From Ferribacterium limneticum (GTDB lineage: Bacteria; Pseudomonadota; Gammaproteobacteria; Burkholderiales; Rhodocyclaceae), in NCBI RefSeq assembly GCF_020510565.1, contig NZ_CP075189.1, positions 3,896,501 through 3,960,500 on the forward strand: 64,000 bases of DNA. The letters run 5' to 3'. Shown in pieces: positions 1 to 8,884 of the stretch. Every line of letters begins with the position of its first letter. Within the stretch, counting starts at the first letter, position 1. Below the pieces are notes generated by a model, which did not search any database, was not told the origin of the DNA, and worked only from the letters and a program-made list of their open reading frames with translations. The position numbers and the translations under genes are program-made.

Positions 1-1
1 C

Positions 2-139
2 GCTGTCGTTGAGGATGACCTGGCCCGACTGGTCGACCAGATCGTCATCGCTGCGCAGCCGGGCGACCACATCCTGGTCATGAGCAATGGCGGCTTTGGC
101 GGCATTCACGGCAAGATCCTGGCCGGTTTGACGGAGTAA
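2..139 (+). CDS. mpl: Mpl, murein-peptide ligase, C-terminal fragment
   Basis: The frame is open from the left edge of the window to a TAA stop and gives 45 residues ending with HILVMSNGGFGGIHGKIL. The SNGGFGGIH block is characteristic of the C-terminus of UDP-N-acetylmuramate:L-alanyl-gamma-D-glutamyl-meso-diaminopimelate ligase (Mpl), a Mur-ligase paralogue that reattaches recycled murein tripeptide to UDP-MurNAc in the cytoplasm. Only the last part of the C-terminal Mur-ligase domain is present; the ATP-binding and central domains lie outside the window. A dispersed-repeat copy and a hairpin terminator follow directly, and the next gene faces it. The identification rests on this short motif. 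Confidence 0.75.
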   Translation, partial: AVVEDDLARLVDQIVIAAQPGDHILVMSNGGFGGIHGKILAGLTE

Positions 140-157
140 AGCCCCAGAAACTGCATT

Positions 158-192
158 CCCACGGTCAACCGGAAAAAACGGCCAAAAATAAA
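158..192 (+). repeat. Dispersed repeat copy 1, intergenic
   Basis: Perfect core ACGGTCAACCGGAAAAA at 161-177, followed by ACGGCCAAAAATAAAAA. It lies just after the mpl stop and runs into the terminator stem. It belongs to the 14-copy family described in the findings. Confidence 0.85.
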
Positions 193-225
193 AAGGCGCG
201 GTGAGGTTTCCCTCCCGCGCCTTTT
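191..225. terminator. Bidirectional rho-independent terminator between mpl and maeB
   Basis: A perfect 10-bp stem (AAAAGGCGCG at 191-200 with CGCGCCTTTT at 216-225) encloses a 15-nt loop. Runs of A and T flank it on either side, so it can serve both the rightward mpl and the leftward maeB transcript. Confidence 0.85.
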
Positions 226-238
226 TGTTGTGCCGAGC

Positions 239-2515
239 TTAGCGCTCCATGGACTCCACGACGGCCAGCGCAGTCATGTTAACCAGGCGACGCACGGTGG
301 CGGTCGAGGTGAGCACGTGCACCGGACGGGCCGCACCGAGCAGGATGGGGCCGATGGTGACGCCTTCGCCGCCGGTCATCTTGATCAGGTTGTAGGAAAT
401 GTTGGCCGCGTCGATATTCGGCATGACCAGCAGGTTGGCCTCGCCCTTGAGTGGCGAATCCGGATTGGCTTCACGGCGCAGATCTTCATTGAGTGCCGAG
501 TCGCCATGCATTTCGCCATCCACTTCCAGTTCGCCAGCCGACATGGCCGAGACCAGCCCGGCCGCGACGCTCATCTTGCGGGCCGACTCGGAGTTGCTGG
601 AACCGAAATTGGAATGCGAGAGCAGCGCAACCTTCGGATGGCTGCCGAAACGCTTGACCTGCTCGGCTGCCATGAGCGTCATTTCGGCGATTTCCTGGGC
701 GTTCGGGTTTTCGTTGACGTGCGTGTCGCAGATGAATAGCGAGCGGCCCGGCAGCATCAGATAATTCATCGCCGCCAGCGTGCTGACCCCGGGGCGCTTG
801 CCGATGATCTGGCTGATCACGCCGAGGTGATGGCTGTACTGGCCGGTCATGCCGCAGATCATGCCGTCGGCGTAGCCGAGCTTGAGCAGCATGGCACCGA
901 TCACCGTCGGCTTGCGCCGCATGGCTTCCTTGGCGATGGCCGGGGTGATGCCCTGACGCGCCATGGCCTTGTGGTAAGCCATCCAGCACTCGCGGTAGCG
1001 CTCGTCGGATTCCGGATTGACGACATCGAAATCGACACCCGGCTTGATGCGCAGCTTGGCTTTTTCGAGGCGATGCTCGATGACACCCGGACGACCGATC
1101 AGGATCGGTCGGGCAAACTTTTCCTCGATGACGACCTGCGCGGCACGCAGGACGCGCTCGTCTTCACCTTCGGCGAAGATGATGCGCTTGCCCTTGGCCT
1201 GACGGGCAGCCTGGAAGATGGCACGCATGCCGACGCCGGTGTGATAGACGAACTCGGACAACTTGGCGCGGTAGGCGGCCCAGTCGGTAATCGGCCGGGT
1301 GGCGACGCCGGAATCCATGGCAGCCTGGGCGACGGCGGGGGCGATCTTGACGATCAGGCGCGGGTCGAAGGGCTTGGGAATCAGATATTCCGGGCCGAAG
1401 GATAAATCGGCGCCCGGGTAGGCCATGGCCACTTCATCGGTCACTTCGGCTTCGGCCAGTTCGGCGATGGCGCGCACGGAGGCCATCTTCATTTCTTCGG
1501 TAATGCGCGTCGCCCCAACGTCGAGCGCGCCGCGGAAGATGAACGGGAAGCACAGGACGTTATTGACCTGGTTTACATAGTCGGAACGGCCGGTGGCGAT
1601 GATCGCGTCCGGGCGGACTTCCTTGACCAGTTCCGGCATGATTTCCGGAGTCGGGTTGGCCAGCGCGAAGACCATCGGCTTGTCAGCCATGGCCTTGACC
1701 ATGTCCTGCTTGACAACACCGGCAGCGGAAAGGCCGAGGAAAATATCGGCGCCGACCAGCGCTTCGCCCAGCGTGCGCATCTCGGTGTTCTGGGCGTAGC
1801 GTGCCTTGGTCTCGTCCATGCCACCCGGGCGGCCAACATAGATGACGCCCTTGGAGTCGCAAATGGTGATGTTCTCGCGCTTGACGCCGAGATCGCACCA
1901 CAGATTCACACAGGAAATGGCGGCGGCGCCGGCGCCCGAGACGACAACCTTGACCTCGTCGATCTTCTTGCCGACGACCTTCAGGCCGTTGAGCATAGCG
2001 GCGCCGGAAATGATCGCGGTGCCGTGCTGGTCATCATGGAAGACCGGAATGTTCATCCGTTCCTTGAGCTTCTGCTCGATGTAGAAGCACTCGGGGGCCT
2101 TGATGTCTTCAAGATTGATACCGCCGAGCGTCGGCTCAAGGGCGGCAATCATGTCGATCAGCTTGTCCGGGTCGTTCTCGGCCAGTTCGATGTCGAAAAC
2201 GTCGATGCCGGCGAACTTCTTGAACAGGCAGCCCTTGCCTTCCATGACCGGCTTGGAAGCCAGCGGGCCGATATTGCCTAGGCCGAGCACGGCGGTTCCG
2301 TTGGTCACGACGCCGACCAGATTGGCGCGCGAGGTGTACCAGGCGGCCGTCGCCGGATCTTCGACGATCGCATCGCAGGCCGCAGCAACACCCGGAGAGT
2401 AGGCCAGCGCGAGGTCGCGCTGATTGGTCAGGCCCTTGGTCGGGCGGACTGAAATCTTGCCCGGGGTGGGCCAGCGATGGTATTCGAGAGCGGCTTCGCG
2501 CAGATCCTTTTCCAC
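239..2515 (-). CDS. maeB: NADP-dependent malic enzyme with phosphotransacetylase-like C-terminal domain (MaeB type)
   Basis: Decarboxylates malate to pyruvate with reduction of NADP. The first ~420 residues are malic enzyme: the AYSPGVA motif, a Rossmann segment with GAGAAA, and the catalytic-region HDDQHGTA. The remaining ~330 residues resemble phosphate acetyl/butyryltransferase ([13 protein letters not shown] and a C-terminal [14 protein letters not shown]). In MaeB enzymes this domain is usually taken as regulatory, responding to acetyl-CoA. I chose the GTG at 2515 because AGGAG lies 5 nt upstream and homologues begin near [13 protein letters not shown]; an upstream ATG at 2566 would add 17 unlikely residues. 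The product is 758 residues, the normal MaeB length. It is monocistronic between the shared terminator and the nickel genes. Confidence 0.93.
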   Translation of the reverse strand: MEKDLREAALEYHRWPTPGKISVRPTKGLTNQRDLALAYSPGVAAACDAIVEDPATAAWYTSRANLVGVVTNGTAVLGLGNIGPLASKPVMEGKGCLFKKFAGIDVFDIELAENDPDKLIDMIAALEPTLGGINLEDIKAPECFYIEQKLKERMNIPVFHDDQHGTAIISGAAMLNGLKVVGKKIDEVKVVVSGAGAAAISCVNLWCDLGVKRENITICDSKGVIYVGRPGGMDETKARYAQNTEMRTLGEALVGADIFLGLSAAGVVKQDMVKAMADKPMVFALANPTPEIMPELVKEVRPDAIIATGRSDYVNQVNNVLCFPFIFRGALDVGATRITEEMKMASVRAIAELAEAEVTDEVAMAYPGADLSFGPEYLIPKPFDPRLIVKIAPAVAQAAMDSGVATRPITDWAAYRAKLSEFVYHTGVGMRAIFQAARQAKGKRIIFAEGEDERVLRAAQVVIEEKFARPILIGRPGVIEHRLEKAKLRIKPGVDFDVVNPESDERYRECWMAYHKAMARQGITPAIAKEAMRRKPTVIGAMLLKLGYADGMICGMTGQYSHHLGVISQIIGKRPGVSTLAAMNYLMLPGRSLFICDTHVNENPNAQEIAEMTLMAAEQVKRFGSHPKVALLSHSNFGSSNSESARKMSVAAGLVSAMSAGELEVDGEMHGDSALNEDLRREANPDSPLKGEANLLVMPNIDAANISYNLIKMTGGEGVTIGPILLGAARPVHVLTSTATVRRLVNMTALAVVESMER

Positions 2516-2603
2516 GGATTCTCCTGGGGATTTAGGTATTAGGGAAAACCCGTTAGGGTACTCCAATCGTTGCGCCGCTGGAAGTATAATTCATAATTAC
2601 AGA

Positions 2604-4658
2604 TCAGAATCCATGGCGTATGGTCAGGCGCAGGCTTCTCGGCTCGGTGGGATGAATATGCCGGTCATCGACCGCTGCCCCCTCGGAGGCAAGCTGCGAG
2701 TCGTACCAGTATTCGATGTCATTCACCTTGCGGTCGAAAAGGTTGTAGATGTCGAGCGCCAGCTGCGTGCGCCGGCTGAATTTGTAACCAACGCGCAGGT
2801 TGGTCAGTGCTGACGCGCCGGAGCGGACCGAGTTGTCCTCGATCAGCGGCCGCGGCCCGAAGTAGCGCAGGCGTACGGCACCGAACCAGGGGCCGAGGTG
2901 ATCCAATGTCAGCCCGATGTTGGCGGTTGTCGTCACCGCCCCCGGGATGGTGTCGCCGACCAGCGGGTCGTGGTCGCGGAAGCGGGCATGCGACCAGGCG
3001 AGGTCGGCATCGACCGCCAGCCAGTCGGACAACACGTAGAGATTGGTCCATTCGACCCCGTAGCGGCGTGATGGGCGGGAAGCTTCGGTCGTCCCGGCAT
3101 CGCCGACGAAAAGTAGTTCGGAGGCCGAGTCGAGTTGCCACAGGGCGACGGTCGACTGCCAGCCTGGCACAATTTCGGAACGCAGGCCCAGCTCGTAACC
3201 CTTGGTCCGGACCAGCGGCTTGACGGCCTGCACCGGCGTCACACCATCGGCCGGATCAACGCGAATGGTCGTGCCGCGCGCATCGTTGGAATGGAAACCG
3301 TGGCCGTAATTGAGATAAAGCTCAGTCTTGCGCCATGGCCCGAAGATCAGCGCCAGCTTGGGCGTCACCATCTGGTCGCTGGCTTTTCCCGAATTTGCCG
3401 CTAAATTGCTGTCGACCGTGAAATCGTAGGTGTCGGCGCGCAAGCCCTGGACGGAGCGGAACCACTCGGTCCAATGCATCTCGTTTTGCGCCCACAGGCC
3501 GAGGCTGCGCTGCGTCACCTTGTCTTCGCGCACCGTGCTGACCGTTTCGCGCGCGCTGGTAGCATAGAGACCGACCGGATTCAAATCATCGACCCGTCCC
3601 TGCAGGCCGATACTGTTCTCGACTTCGAAATTGCCCCAGCGATCGAACATCGCATGCGAAACGGCGAACCCGCCGGCCTGCCGACGTTCGGCCTGCTTGA
3701 ACTGGTCGCCCGGCGGACAGCCGGCATTCAGGCAATACTGGAAGTTGGACCACAGATCGAGGTCGGACTTTAACCACCAGACATTGGCCTTACTCTGTGC
3801 CTTTTCCCTGCGCTTGGCCCACTCGCCGGACAGGCTGTAGCGATGCGTCTCGCCGCCGGTCGTCGGATCGAGCGAGCCGAAACGGTCGACGGTACCGTTG
3901 GAAATGGCGCGCTGGGCGATCTGGTCGGTCGATCTCCAGCGACCGGAGTAAGCCATGCCGGTAATCGAAAAACCGTCATTTCGCGTGCCCTGGCTGTAAC
4001 GCAGGACGCCGTTCAATTTGCGGTAATGCTCCTCGACCTGCCACGGCCCGTCGTTGTGGAACAGTTCGAGGGCGTAAAGTAAATGTCCGCCACCCAGCTC
4101 TGGCGAACCGGCGAGCAGGCTGCGCGCATAGCCGTTCTGGCCGAGCGTCAATTGCGCCAGCGTCCCCTCGATCTGACGAAAATAATCAATGTGCGCCGCA
4201 CCGGCTGACGAAAAATCGCCCTCCTCGGCAAAGTACGGCCCCTTGCGGTAACTGATACGGTCGACCAGCTCGGGAATCAAAAAATTGAGATCGGTGTAGC
4301 CCTGGCCGTGGGCGTGCGTCGGCATGTTGACCGGGACGCCGCCAACATAGGTGGCGAAATCGGTGCCGTGATCAAGATTGAAGCCGCGCAGGAAATACTG
4401 GTTGGCCTTGCCGTCGCCGGCGTGCTGGGTGACGATCAGGCCCGGCACCATTTCCAGCGCCTCGCCGGGTCGCAGGATGGGCACTGCGGCCAGGCGCTGG
4501 CTGGAAACCACGCCTTCGCTGCCTGACGCCGCAATGCCTTCGAGGTTTTCCGCCTTGGCGCGGACTTCGACGGCGGACAGTTCGGTCGACTCATGGGCCA
4601 CGACAGCCGTCATCGCCACCATCAAATATGAACTAAATATTTTTTTTCTTAAACCCAT
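2604..4658 (-). CDS. TonB-dependent outer-membrane receptor, probably for nickel or a nickel chelate
   Basis: The 684-residue protein begins with a short hydrophobic signal segment, followed by a plug domain (residues ~45-160: LRPGEALEMVPGLIVTQHAGDGKANQYFLRGFN, given here as the LRPGE and FLRGF motifs of TonB receptors) and a 22-strand-type barrel with aromatic-rich alternating segments. It ends in F, as expected for BAM-inserted barrels. The substrate is inferred only from context: it sits 45 bp downstream of a NiCoT-type nickel permease whose promoter carries a NikR operator, and close to nikR and the hydrogenase genes. TonB-dependent nickel uptake under NikR is established in other proteobacteria such as Helicobacter. 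No ribosome-binding site is obvious before the chosen ATG. A siderophore or cobalt-chelate receptor cannot be excluded. Confidence 0.75.
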   Translation of the reverse strand: MGLRKKIFSSYLMVAMTAVVAHESTELSAVEVRAKAENLEGIAASGSEGVVSSQRLAAVPILRPGEALEMVPGLIVTQHAGDGKANQYFLRGFNLDHGTDFATYVGGVPVNMPTHAHGQGYTDLNFLIPELVDRISYRKGPYFAEEGDFSSAGAAHIDYFRQIEGTLAQLTLGQNGYARSLLAGSPELGGGHLLYALELFHNDGPWQVEEHYRKLNGVLRYSQGTRNDGFSITGMAYSGRWRSTDQIAQRAISNGTVDRFGSLDPTTGGETHRYSLSGEWAKRREKAQSKANVWWLKSDLDLWSNFQYCLNAGCPPGDQFKQAERRQAGGFAVSHAMFDRWGNFEVENSIGLQGRVDDLNPVGLYATSARETVSTVREDKVTQRSLGLWAQNEMHWTEWFRSVQGLRADTYDFTVDSNLAANSGKASDQMVTPKLALIFGPWRKTELYLNYGHGFHSNDARGTTIRVDPADGVTPVQAVKPLVRTKGYELGLRSEIVPGWQSTVALWQLDSASELLFVGDAGTTEASRPSRRYGVEWTNLYVLSDWLAVDADLAWSHARFRDHDPLVGDTIPGAVTTTANIGLTLDHLGPWFGAVRLRYFGPRPLIEDNSVRSGASALTNLRVGYKFSRRTQLALDIYNLFDRKVNDIEYWYDSQLASEGAAVDDRHIHPTEPRSLRLTIRHGF

Positions 4659-4703
4659 CGCTTAAAAAAGCCGGTCGCCCGGCCATCCCCCATCGCCAAG
4701 TCG

Positions 4704-5513
4704 TCAGGCCGCCACAGGCCGGCGCGTCAGGCGCACCGCGGCAATAAAGCTGAGGGCGATGATCGCCACCAGCGAAAAACCGAATATCAATTCCTTGCCT
4801 TCGCTCCACATATCGACCGCCGGCGACAGCATTTTGGCGGCGCCGAAGGCAGCGACCAGCAGGCTGACGCCCGACACCACCAGCGCCATGACGCGCGAAG
4901 CGATGAGCGCCACCTGATCGGCCCGGGCAATCAGGCGGGCGATCCACAGGCCGTTGATGCCGTCGGTCAGCAGCATGCCGAGCATGAAGAGCAGGGCGAG
5001 AATCAGCGCATGTTCCCAGCCGCCGAATTGCGTGGCCGTCAGGGCGAAGAAAGCGGCTTGCGACAGCGTGTCGAAGGAAAGGGCGAACAGGGCGCCGACC
5101 AGCGCGATCAGCGCCGGGTGCGAAACATGGCGCAGGTTGCCGAGCAGGCGGCCCTTTAGGCCGACCGGCTGGACCATTTCATGGGGTTCGGCGGCGAGCA
5201 CCGCGGCCAGATTCAGGCTGCCCAAGGCAACGAGAAAAGCGATGGAAATCACGGCGCCCAGGGTGCCGAACCATTCCGGCACTTCCCACCGCCCGGCCAG
5301 CGCCGAGACGCCGAGGGCAATGGCCATGACCACGGCGCCGTGGCCGAGCGAGAACAGCGTGCCGCAATAGCGCGCCAGACCCGGCCGGGTGCGGGCGTTG
5401 TAGCGGGTCAGGCCGTCGATGGTGGCCAGATGGTCGGCGTCGAAACCATGCTTCATGCCGAGCACGAAGGTCAGGATGAGTAGCGACAGCCAGTCGGAGG
5501 GCAGAGGTTCCAT
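4704..5513 (-). CDS. hoxN: NiCoT-family nickel/cobalt permease (HoxN-like)
   Basis: This 269-residue inner-membrane protein has the nickel signature GMKHGFDADHLATIDG in its first transmembrane region, FSLGHGAVV in the next and LSFDTLSQA further on, matching the HX4DH, LGHS and LGFDT-type blocks of NiCoT permeases. About seven or eight hydrophobic segments are visible. The LGFDT and GMxLxDT blocks are diverged (LSFDT; GMLLTDGING), so it is an outlying member. An upstream in-frame ATG at 5549 would lie inside the NikR operator, so the ATG at 5513 is preferred. It probably feeds nickel to HypA/HypB for the hydrogenase and is co-transcribed with the TonB receptor. The symbol follows the family and context and is not proof of orthology. 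Confidence 0.78.
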   Translation of the reverse strand: MEPLPSDWLSLLILTFVLGMKHGFDADHLATIDGLTRYNARTRPGLARYCGTLFSLGHGAVVMAIALGVSALAGRWEVPEWFGTLGAVISIAFLVALGSLNLAAVLAAEPHEMVQPVGLKGRLLGNLRHVSHPALIALVGALFALSFDTLSQAAFFALTATQFGGWEHALILALLFMLGMLLTDGINGLWIARLIARADQVALIASRVMALVVSGVSLLVAAFGAAKMLSPAVDMWSEGKELIFGFSLVAIIALSFIAAVRLTRRPVAA

Positions 5514-5517
5514 GGGC

Positions 5518-5550
5518 TTTGTATGAAATTTATACTCATCTTCATACAAA
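5518..5550. promoter_or_regulatory. NikR operator upstream of the nickel permease
   Basis: Perfect 9-bp inverted repeat TTTGTATGA / TCATACAAA with 15 nt between the arms. Its inner half-sites GTATGA and TCATAC are the E. coli NikR half-sites, which there have 16 nt between them. It covers the region just upstream of the chosen hoxN start, so Ni-NikR binding would shut off permease and receptor together. Confidence 0.82.
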
Positions 5551-5626
5551 GACCGTGCCAGATCAATAAGTCGTTGTTCGTATTGACTTCATCGTCTGAA
5601 AGCTGGCCAGAATGCCCGCTAAATGG

Positions 5627-6973
5627 TCAGCGACTTTCCACCGGAAGTGCAAGGACAAATTCCGCCCCGCCGCCCGGGAGGTTGTGGGCGCTGAGCTTGC
5701 CGCCATGGCGTTCGACGATGCTGTAGCTGATCGACAAGCCAAGACCGGTGCCCTGACCGACCGGCTTGGTGGTGAAGAAGGGTTCGAACAGGCGGCCCAG
5801 ATGTTCCTCGGAAATGCCCGGCCCGTTGTCGGCAAAGCGTAGGATCACCATGCCATCTTCGATGCCGCCGCTGACGGTCAAGCCGGGCTCCCGCTGGCTG
5901 GCCGTGGCATCGCAGGCGTTCTGCACGAGATTCATGATGACCTGCTGGAGTTGTCCCGACGAACCGGAGCATTTCAAATTTGGCGATATTTTCGTGTTGA
6001 CCGTGAAATTGGCCGCCGCGCTCTGCACCACCCAGCGCACCGAGCGCTCGACGACTTCGTTGAGGCTGACCTGCTCGGGCGTCATCTTGTCGACGGCCGA
6101 AAAGCGTTTGAGCGCATCGACGATGTCACGCGTGCGCTCGGCCCCTTCGATCATGCCGTCGATGAGGTGCGGCATGTCGGCGAGGATGCGGTCGATGCGC
6201 AGCTCCTGACGCATGGTCTGCAAGGCGCCATCTTCGGCCGCGTCGCTGGCATGCACCGCGCCGAGGTAGCTTTCGAGCCGGCTGGCGTAGCGCTTGAGCG
6301 ACAGCACGTTGCCGAGCACGAAGCTGATCGGGTTGTTGAGCTCATGCGCCACGCCGGCGACCAGACGGCCGAGCGAAACCATCTTTTCGGCGTGCAGCAA
6401 CTGGCCTTGCGTCCGCTTGAGGTCGTCGTGCGCCTGGCGCAAGGCGGAATAGGCGCGGCGCAGTTCGCCGACCGGCCGGCCGGTGACCACCATGCCCATG
6501 AGCTTCCCGGTCTGCGACAGGCGCGGTGTGCAGTTCATCGACACCGGCACAGTCGAACCGTCGCCGGCGCGCAGGAAGAACTCGCAATCGTGGACGCCTT
6601 CGCGGCCGTAGCGGGCGAAGATGTCGCGCGCCTTGGCCCGTTCGATGTCGTCGGCAAAGAGGTCGAAGACGGGGGTCTTTTCGAGTTCGCTGGCCGTCTT
6701 GCCGGAGATGTGCAGCAACGAGGAATTGACCTCCTCGATGCCGCCGTTGCGGTCGCAGACGATCAGGATGTCCGACATCGAGGCGAGCACGCTCTCGATG
6801 AACTGGTGCGACTCTTCGAGCGCGGCGTTCTTTTCTTCGAGGGCGACTTCGTATTGCAGGAGGTCGTTGTAGACCTCGTCCATTTTCTGGATGACTTCGA
6901 TCCACGCCTGTTCGCCGCCCGGCGGCAGGGGTGACTCGGCGGAAAGATCAGCGGGCGGGACGATAGTGGACAT
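5627..6973 (-). CDS. hoxJ: HoxJ/HupT-type histidine kinase of the H2-sensing system
   Basis: 448 residues without membrane segments: an N-terminal helical region, a PAS domain (~60-185), a HisKA domain with GVAHELNNPISFVLGN around residue 215, and a HATPase domain with the N box NLVQNACDA, DNGPGIS and GQGTGLGLS. The H-box wording and cytoplasmic PAS-kinase layout match HoxJ/HupT, which relays the H2 signal from the regulatory hydrogenase to HoxA/HupR. In Cupriavidus hoxJ follows hoxC directly; here it lies ~8 kb beyond hoxC and overlaps the end of nikR by 26 bp. The glycine-rich G2 box looks intact. Residues ~335-347 (TVNTKISPNLK) are written by a dispersed-repeat copy without a length change against the family pattern as I recall it. 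Confidence 0.8.
   Translation of the reverse strand: MSTIVPPADLSAESPLPPGGEQAWIEVIQKMDEVYNDLLQYEVALEEKNAALEESHQFIESVLASMSDILIVCDRNGGIEEVNSSLLHISGKTASELEKTPVFDLFADDIERAKARDIFARYGREGVHDCEFFLRAGDGSTVPVSMNCTPRLSQTGKLMGMVVTGRPVGELRRAYSALRQAHDDLKRTQGQLLHAEKMVSLGRLVAGVAHELNNPISFVLGNVLSLKRYASRLESYLGAVHASDAAEDGALQTMRQELRIDRILADMPHLIDGMIEGAERTRDIVDALKRFSAVDKMTPEQVSLNEVVERSVRWVVQSAAANFTVNTKISPNLKCSGSSGQLQQVIMNLVQNACDATASQREPGLTVSGGIEDGMVILRFADNGPGISEEHLGRLFEPFFTTKPVGQGTGLGLSISYSIVERHGGKLSAHNLPGGGAEFVLALPVESR
5971..6009 (-). repeat. Dispersed repeat copy 2, inside hoxJ
   Basis: Complement of a somewhat diverged copy (ACGGTCAACACGAAAATAT, then CGCCAAATTTGAAAT). It is read in frame as TVNTKISPNLK near the N box of the kinase. 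Confidence 0.7.
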
Positions 6974-7412
6974 GGGCTTCGCCGTGATCGTCGTGGGCGT
7001 GATGATGTTCCGCTTCGAGCGCGATGACGTTGAGCTTGCCGTGGCGGACGCCGCGTTCGGCCATCAGCGCATCGGCAAATTGGCGGACATCGGCGGTGGA
7101 GCCCTTGAGGATGACCGATTCGAGGCAATTGTCGTGATCGAGGTGGCTGTGCAGCGCCGCCACCGTCAGGTCGTGGTGGTCGTGCTGCAGGCCGGTCAGG
7201 CGTTCGGCCAGTTCGCGTTCGTGGTGGTTATAGACGTAGGACAGGTTGGCGACACAGTGGCCGGAGGGCGTTTCGCGCTGGCGGTCGCTCTCGATGGCGC
7301 CGCGGATCAGGTCGCGCACGGCTTCCGAGCGGTTGCTGTAGCCGCGGGCCGCGATCAGCTGGTCGAATTCCTTGGCCAAAGCCTCATCCAAAGAAATTGT
7401 GAAGCGTTCCAT
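6948..7412 (-). CDS. nikR: NikR, nickel-responsive ribbon-helix-helix repressor
   Basis: 154 residues. The N-terminal ribbon-helix-helix starts MERFTISLDEALAKEFD and contains YSNRSEAVRDLIR. The C-terminal ACT-like domain carries the nickel ligands in HSHLDHDNCLE, equivalent to His87, His89 and Cys95 of E. coli NikR, with an upstream His in the HDHHD stretch. A histidine-rich tail (HHHAHDDHGEAHVH) is longer than in E. coli NikR and may buffer metal. Its operator sits before the nickel permease at 5518-5550. No second operator was seen before nikR itself. The gene overlaps hoxJ downstream, which places nickel sensing and the hydrogenase sensor kinase in one transcript. Confidence 0.92.
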   Translation of the reverse strand: MERFTISLDEALAKEFDQLIAARGYSNRSEAVRDLIRGAIESDRQRETPSGHCVANLSYVYNHHERELAERLTGLQHDHHDLTVAALHSHLDHDNCLESVILKGSTADVRQFADALMAERGVRHGKLNVIALEAEHHHAHDDHGEAHVHYRPAR

Positions 7413-7489
7413 GTTCTTTGCTCCGTGCTAAATACGGCCTCAAAACGCGATGCTAGGATGGCCGAACCACATTCTAACGTCTGGCTCCG

Positions 7490-7816
7490 ATGACCGCTGC
7501 CCTCGATACCGAACAGATCCGCGCCGCCCTGCGCAAGGTGGTCGACCCCGAGGTCGGCGCCAATATTGTCGATCTCGGCCTGATCTACCGTATCGACCTC
7601 GACGGCAGCAAACTGCTCATCGAAATGACCATGACCTCGCCAGCCTGCCCGATGGGCGAAATGATCGTCGATGACGCCTACGCGGAGCTCGACCGCATCC
7701 TGCCGGCCGATTGCCAGCCGGAAATCCGCCTCGTCTGGGAACCGCCCTGGGCGCCGTCGATGATGAGCGAGAAATGCCGGCTGAGCCTGGGCTGGAACGA
7801 GGCGGACAGCGCGTAA
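7490..7816 (+). CDS. MIP18/DUF59-family iron-sulfur cluster assembly protein
   Basis: 108 residues with the DUF59 pattern: an N-terminal helix (IRAALRKVVDPEVG), the NIVDLGLIY strand-turn, and MTSPACPMGEMI, which carries the conserved Cys. Family members (PaaD, SufT, MIP18) help mature iron-sulfur proteins in the cytoplasm. The C-terminal segment LVWEPPWAPSMMSEKCRLSLG is typical of the stand-alone bacterial proteins. It is the first gene of a tight operon with an NnrS-like membrane protein and a haemerythrin-domain protein; the next ATG follows its stop directly. The context suggests repair of iron centres after nitrosative damage. It diverges from nikR across a 77-bp gap. Confidence 0.8.
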   Translation: MTAALDTEQIRAALRKVVDPEVGANIVDLGLIYRIDLDGSKLLIEMTMTSPACPMGEMIVDDAYAELDRILPADCQPEIRLVWEPPWAPSMMSEKCRLSLGWNEADSA

Positions 7817-8884
7817 ATGGCCGACCTCAAACCCGGCGGCCGCTTGCCGCTGCTCTTTTTCGGCATGCTCTCGCTGCTCGGCGGCGTCATGGCCGGCCTC
7901 GCCCGCCTCGGCTGGGAGGTGCCCGCTCCCGCCATGCAGGCCGCCGGCGTGCATGGGCCGCTCATGATCGCCGCCTTTTTCGGCACGGTGATCAGCCTCG
8001 AACGCGCCGTCGCGGCGGGTCGCAACTGGGCCTATCTCGCACCCTTGGCGGCCGGGGCCAGCGGCATTGCGCTGCTCGCCGGCGCCCCGCTGCTGCTCGG
8101 CCAGATCCTCGGCAGCCTTGGCGCGCTCGGCCTGATTGCCGCCAGCGCCGTCGCCCTGCGCCGTCAGGTCGCCGTCTTCACCATCATCCTGACCCTGGCC
8201 GCCGGTTGCTGGCTGGTCGGCAACCTAATTTGGCTGGCTACCGGCAATATCAGCGCTGCCGTGGCCTGGTGGCTGCTTTTTCTCGTTTTGACCATCGCCG
8301 GCGAACGCCTCGAACTGACCCGTTTTCTGCCCACGCCACCGCTCGCCCAAAAGCTCTTCATCGCCATCGTCGGCGTACTGTTGCTCAGCGCCGTGGCCGG
8401 ACTCGACCGGTTTTTCGCCGCCGGTTTGATCGCCCTCGCCCTCTGGCTGCTGCGTTACGACATCGCCCGCCGCAACATCGCCACCGAGGGCCTGACCCGC
8501 TTCATCGCCGCCTGCCTGCTTTCCGGCTACGCCTGGCTCTTCGCGGCCGGCCTGCTCGGGCTGGCGGGTGCCTTCCCCCCCGGCCATGAATGGCGCGATG
8601 CGGCCTTGCACGCCATTGGCCTGGGCTTCGTGTTTTCCATGGTCTTCGGCCACGCGCCAATCATTTTTCCCGCCGTCACCCGCATCAAGATTCCCTACCA
8701 CCCGGCCCTTTACCTGCCGCTCGCGCTGCTCCATCTGACGCTGGCGCTGCGCGTCTTTGGCGGGCTGGCCGACAATTTCGATCTGCGCCACAACGCCGCC
8801 CTGTTGAACGGTCTGGTGCTCATCGTCTTCATTGCAACGCTGGTGACTTTAGTCCGGCGTAACGCCAAACGAGGTGCCCGATGA
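7817..8884 (+). CDS. NnrS-like multi-pass membrane protein
   Basis: The 355-residue protein is almost entirely hydrophobic helices (about ten to twelve segments). Histidines lie in conserved-looking places: HGPLMIAAFFGTVISLERA near residue 50 and GFVFSMVFGHAPIIFPAV near residue 275. These resemble NnrS-family haem- and copper-containing proteins linked to nitric-oxide tolerance in denitrifiers. It directly follows the DUF59 gene and overlaps the haemerythrin gene by 4 bp (ATGA), so the three are translationally coupled. I am confident of membrane location and operon membership, less so of the exact subfamily. Confidence 0.65.
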   Translation: MADLKPGGRLPLLFFGMLSLLGGVMAGLARLGWEVPAPAMQAAGVHGPLMIAAFFGTVISLERAVAAGRNWAYLAPLAAGASGIALLAGAPLLLGQILGSLGALGLIAASAVALRRQVAVFTIILTLAAGCWLVGNLIWLATGNISAAVAWWLLFLVLTIAGERLELTRFLPTPPLAQKLFIAIVGVLLLSAVAGLDRFFAAGLIALALWLLRYDIARRNIATEGLTRFIAACLLSGYAWLFAAGLLGLAGAFPPGHEWRDAALHAIGLGFVFSMVFGHAPIIFPAVTRIKIPYHPALYLPLALLHLTLALRVFGGLADNFDLRHNAALLNGLVLIVFIATLVTLVRRNAKRGAR

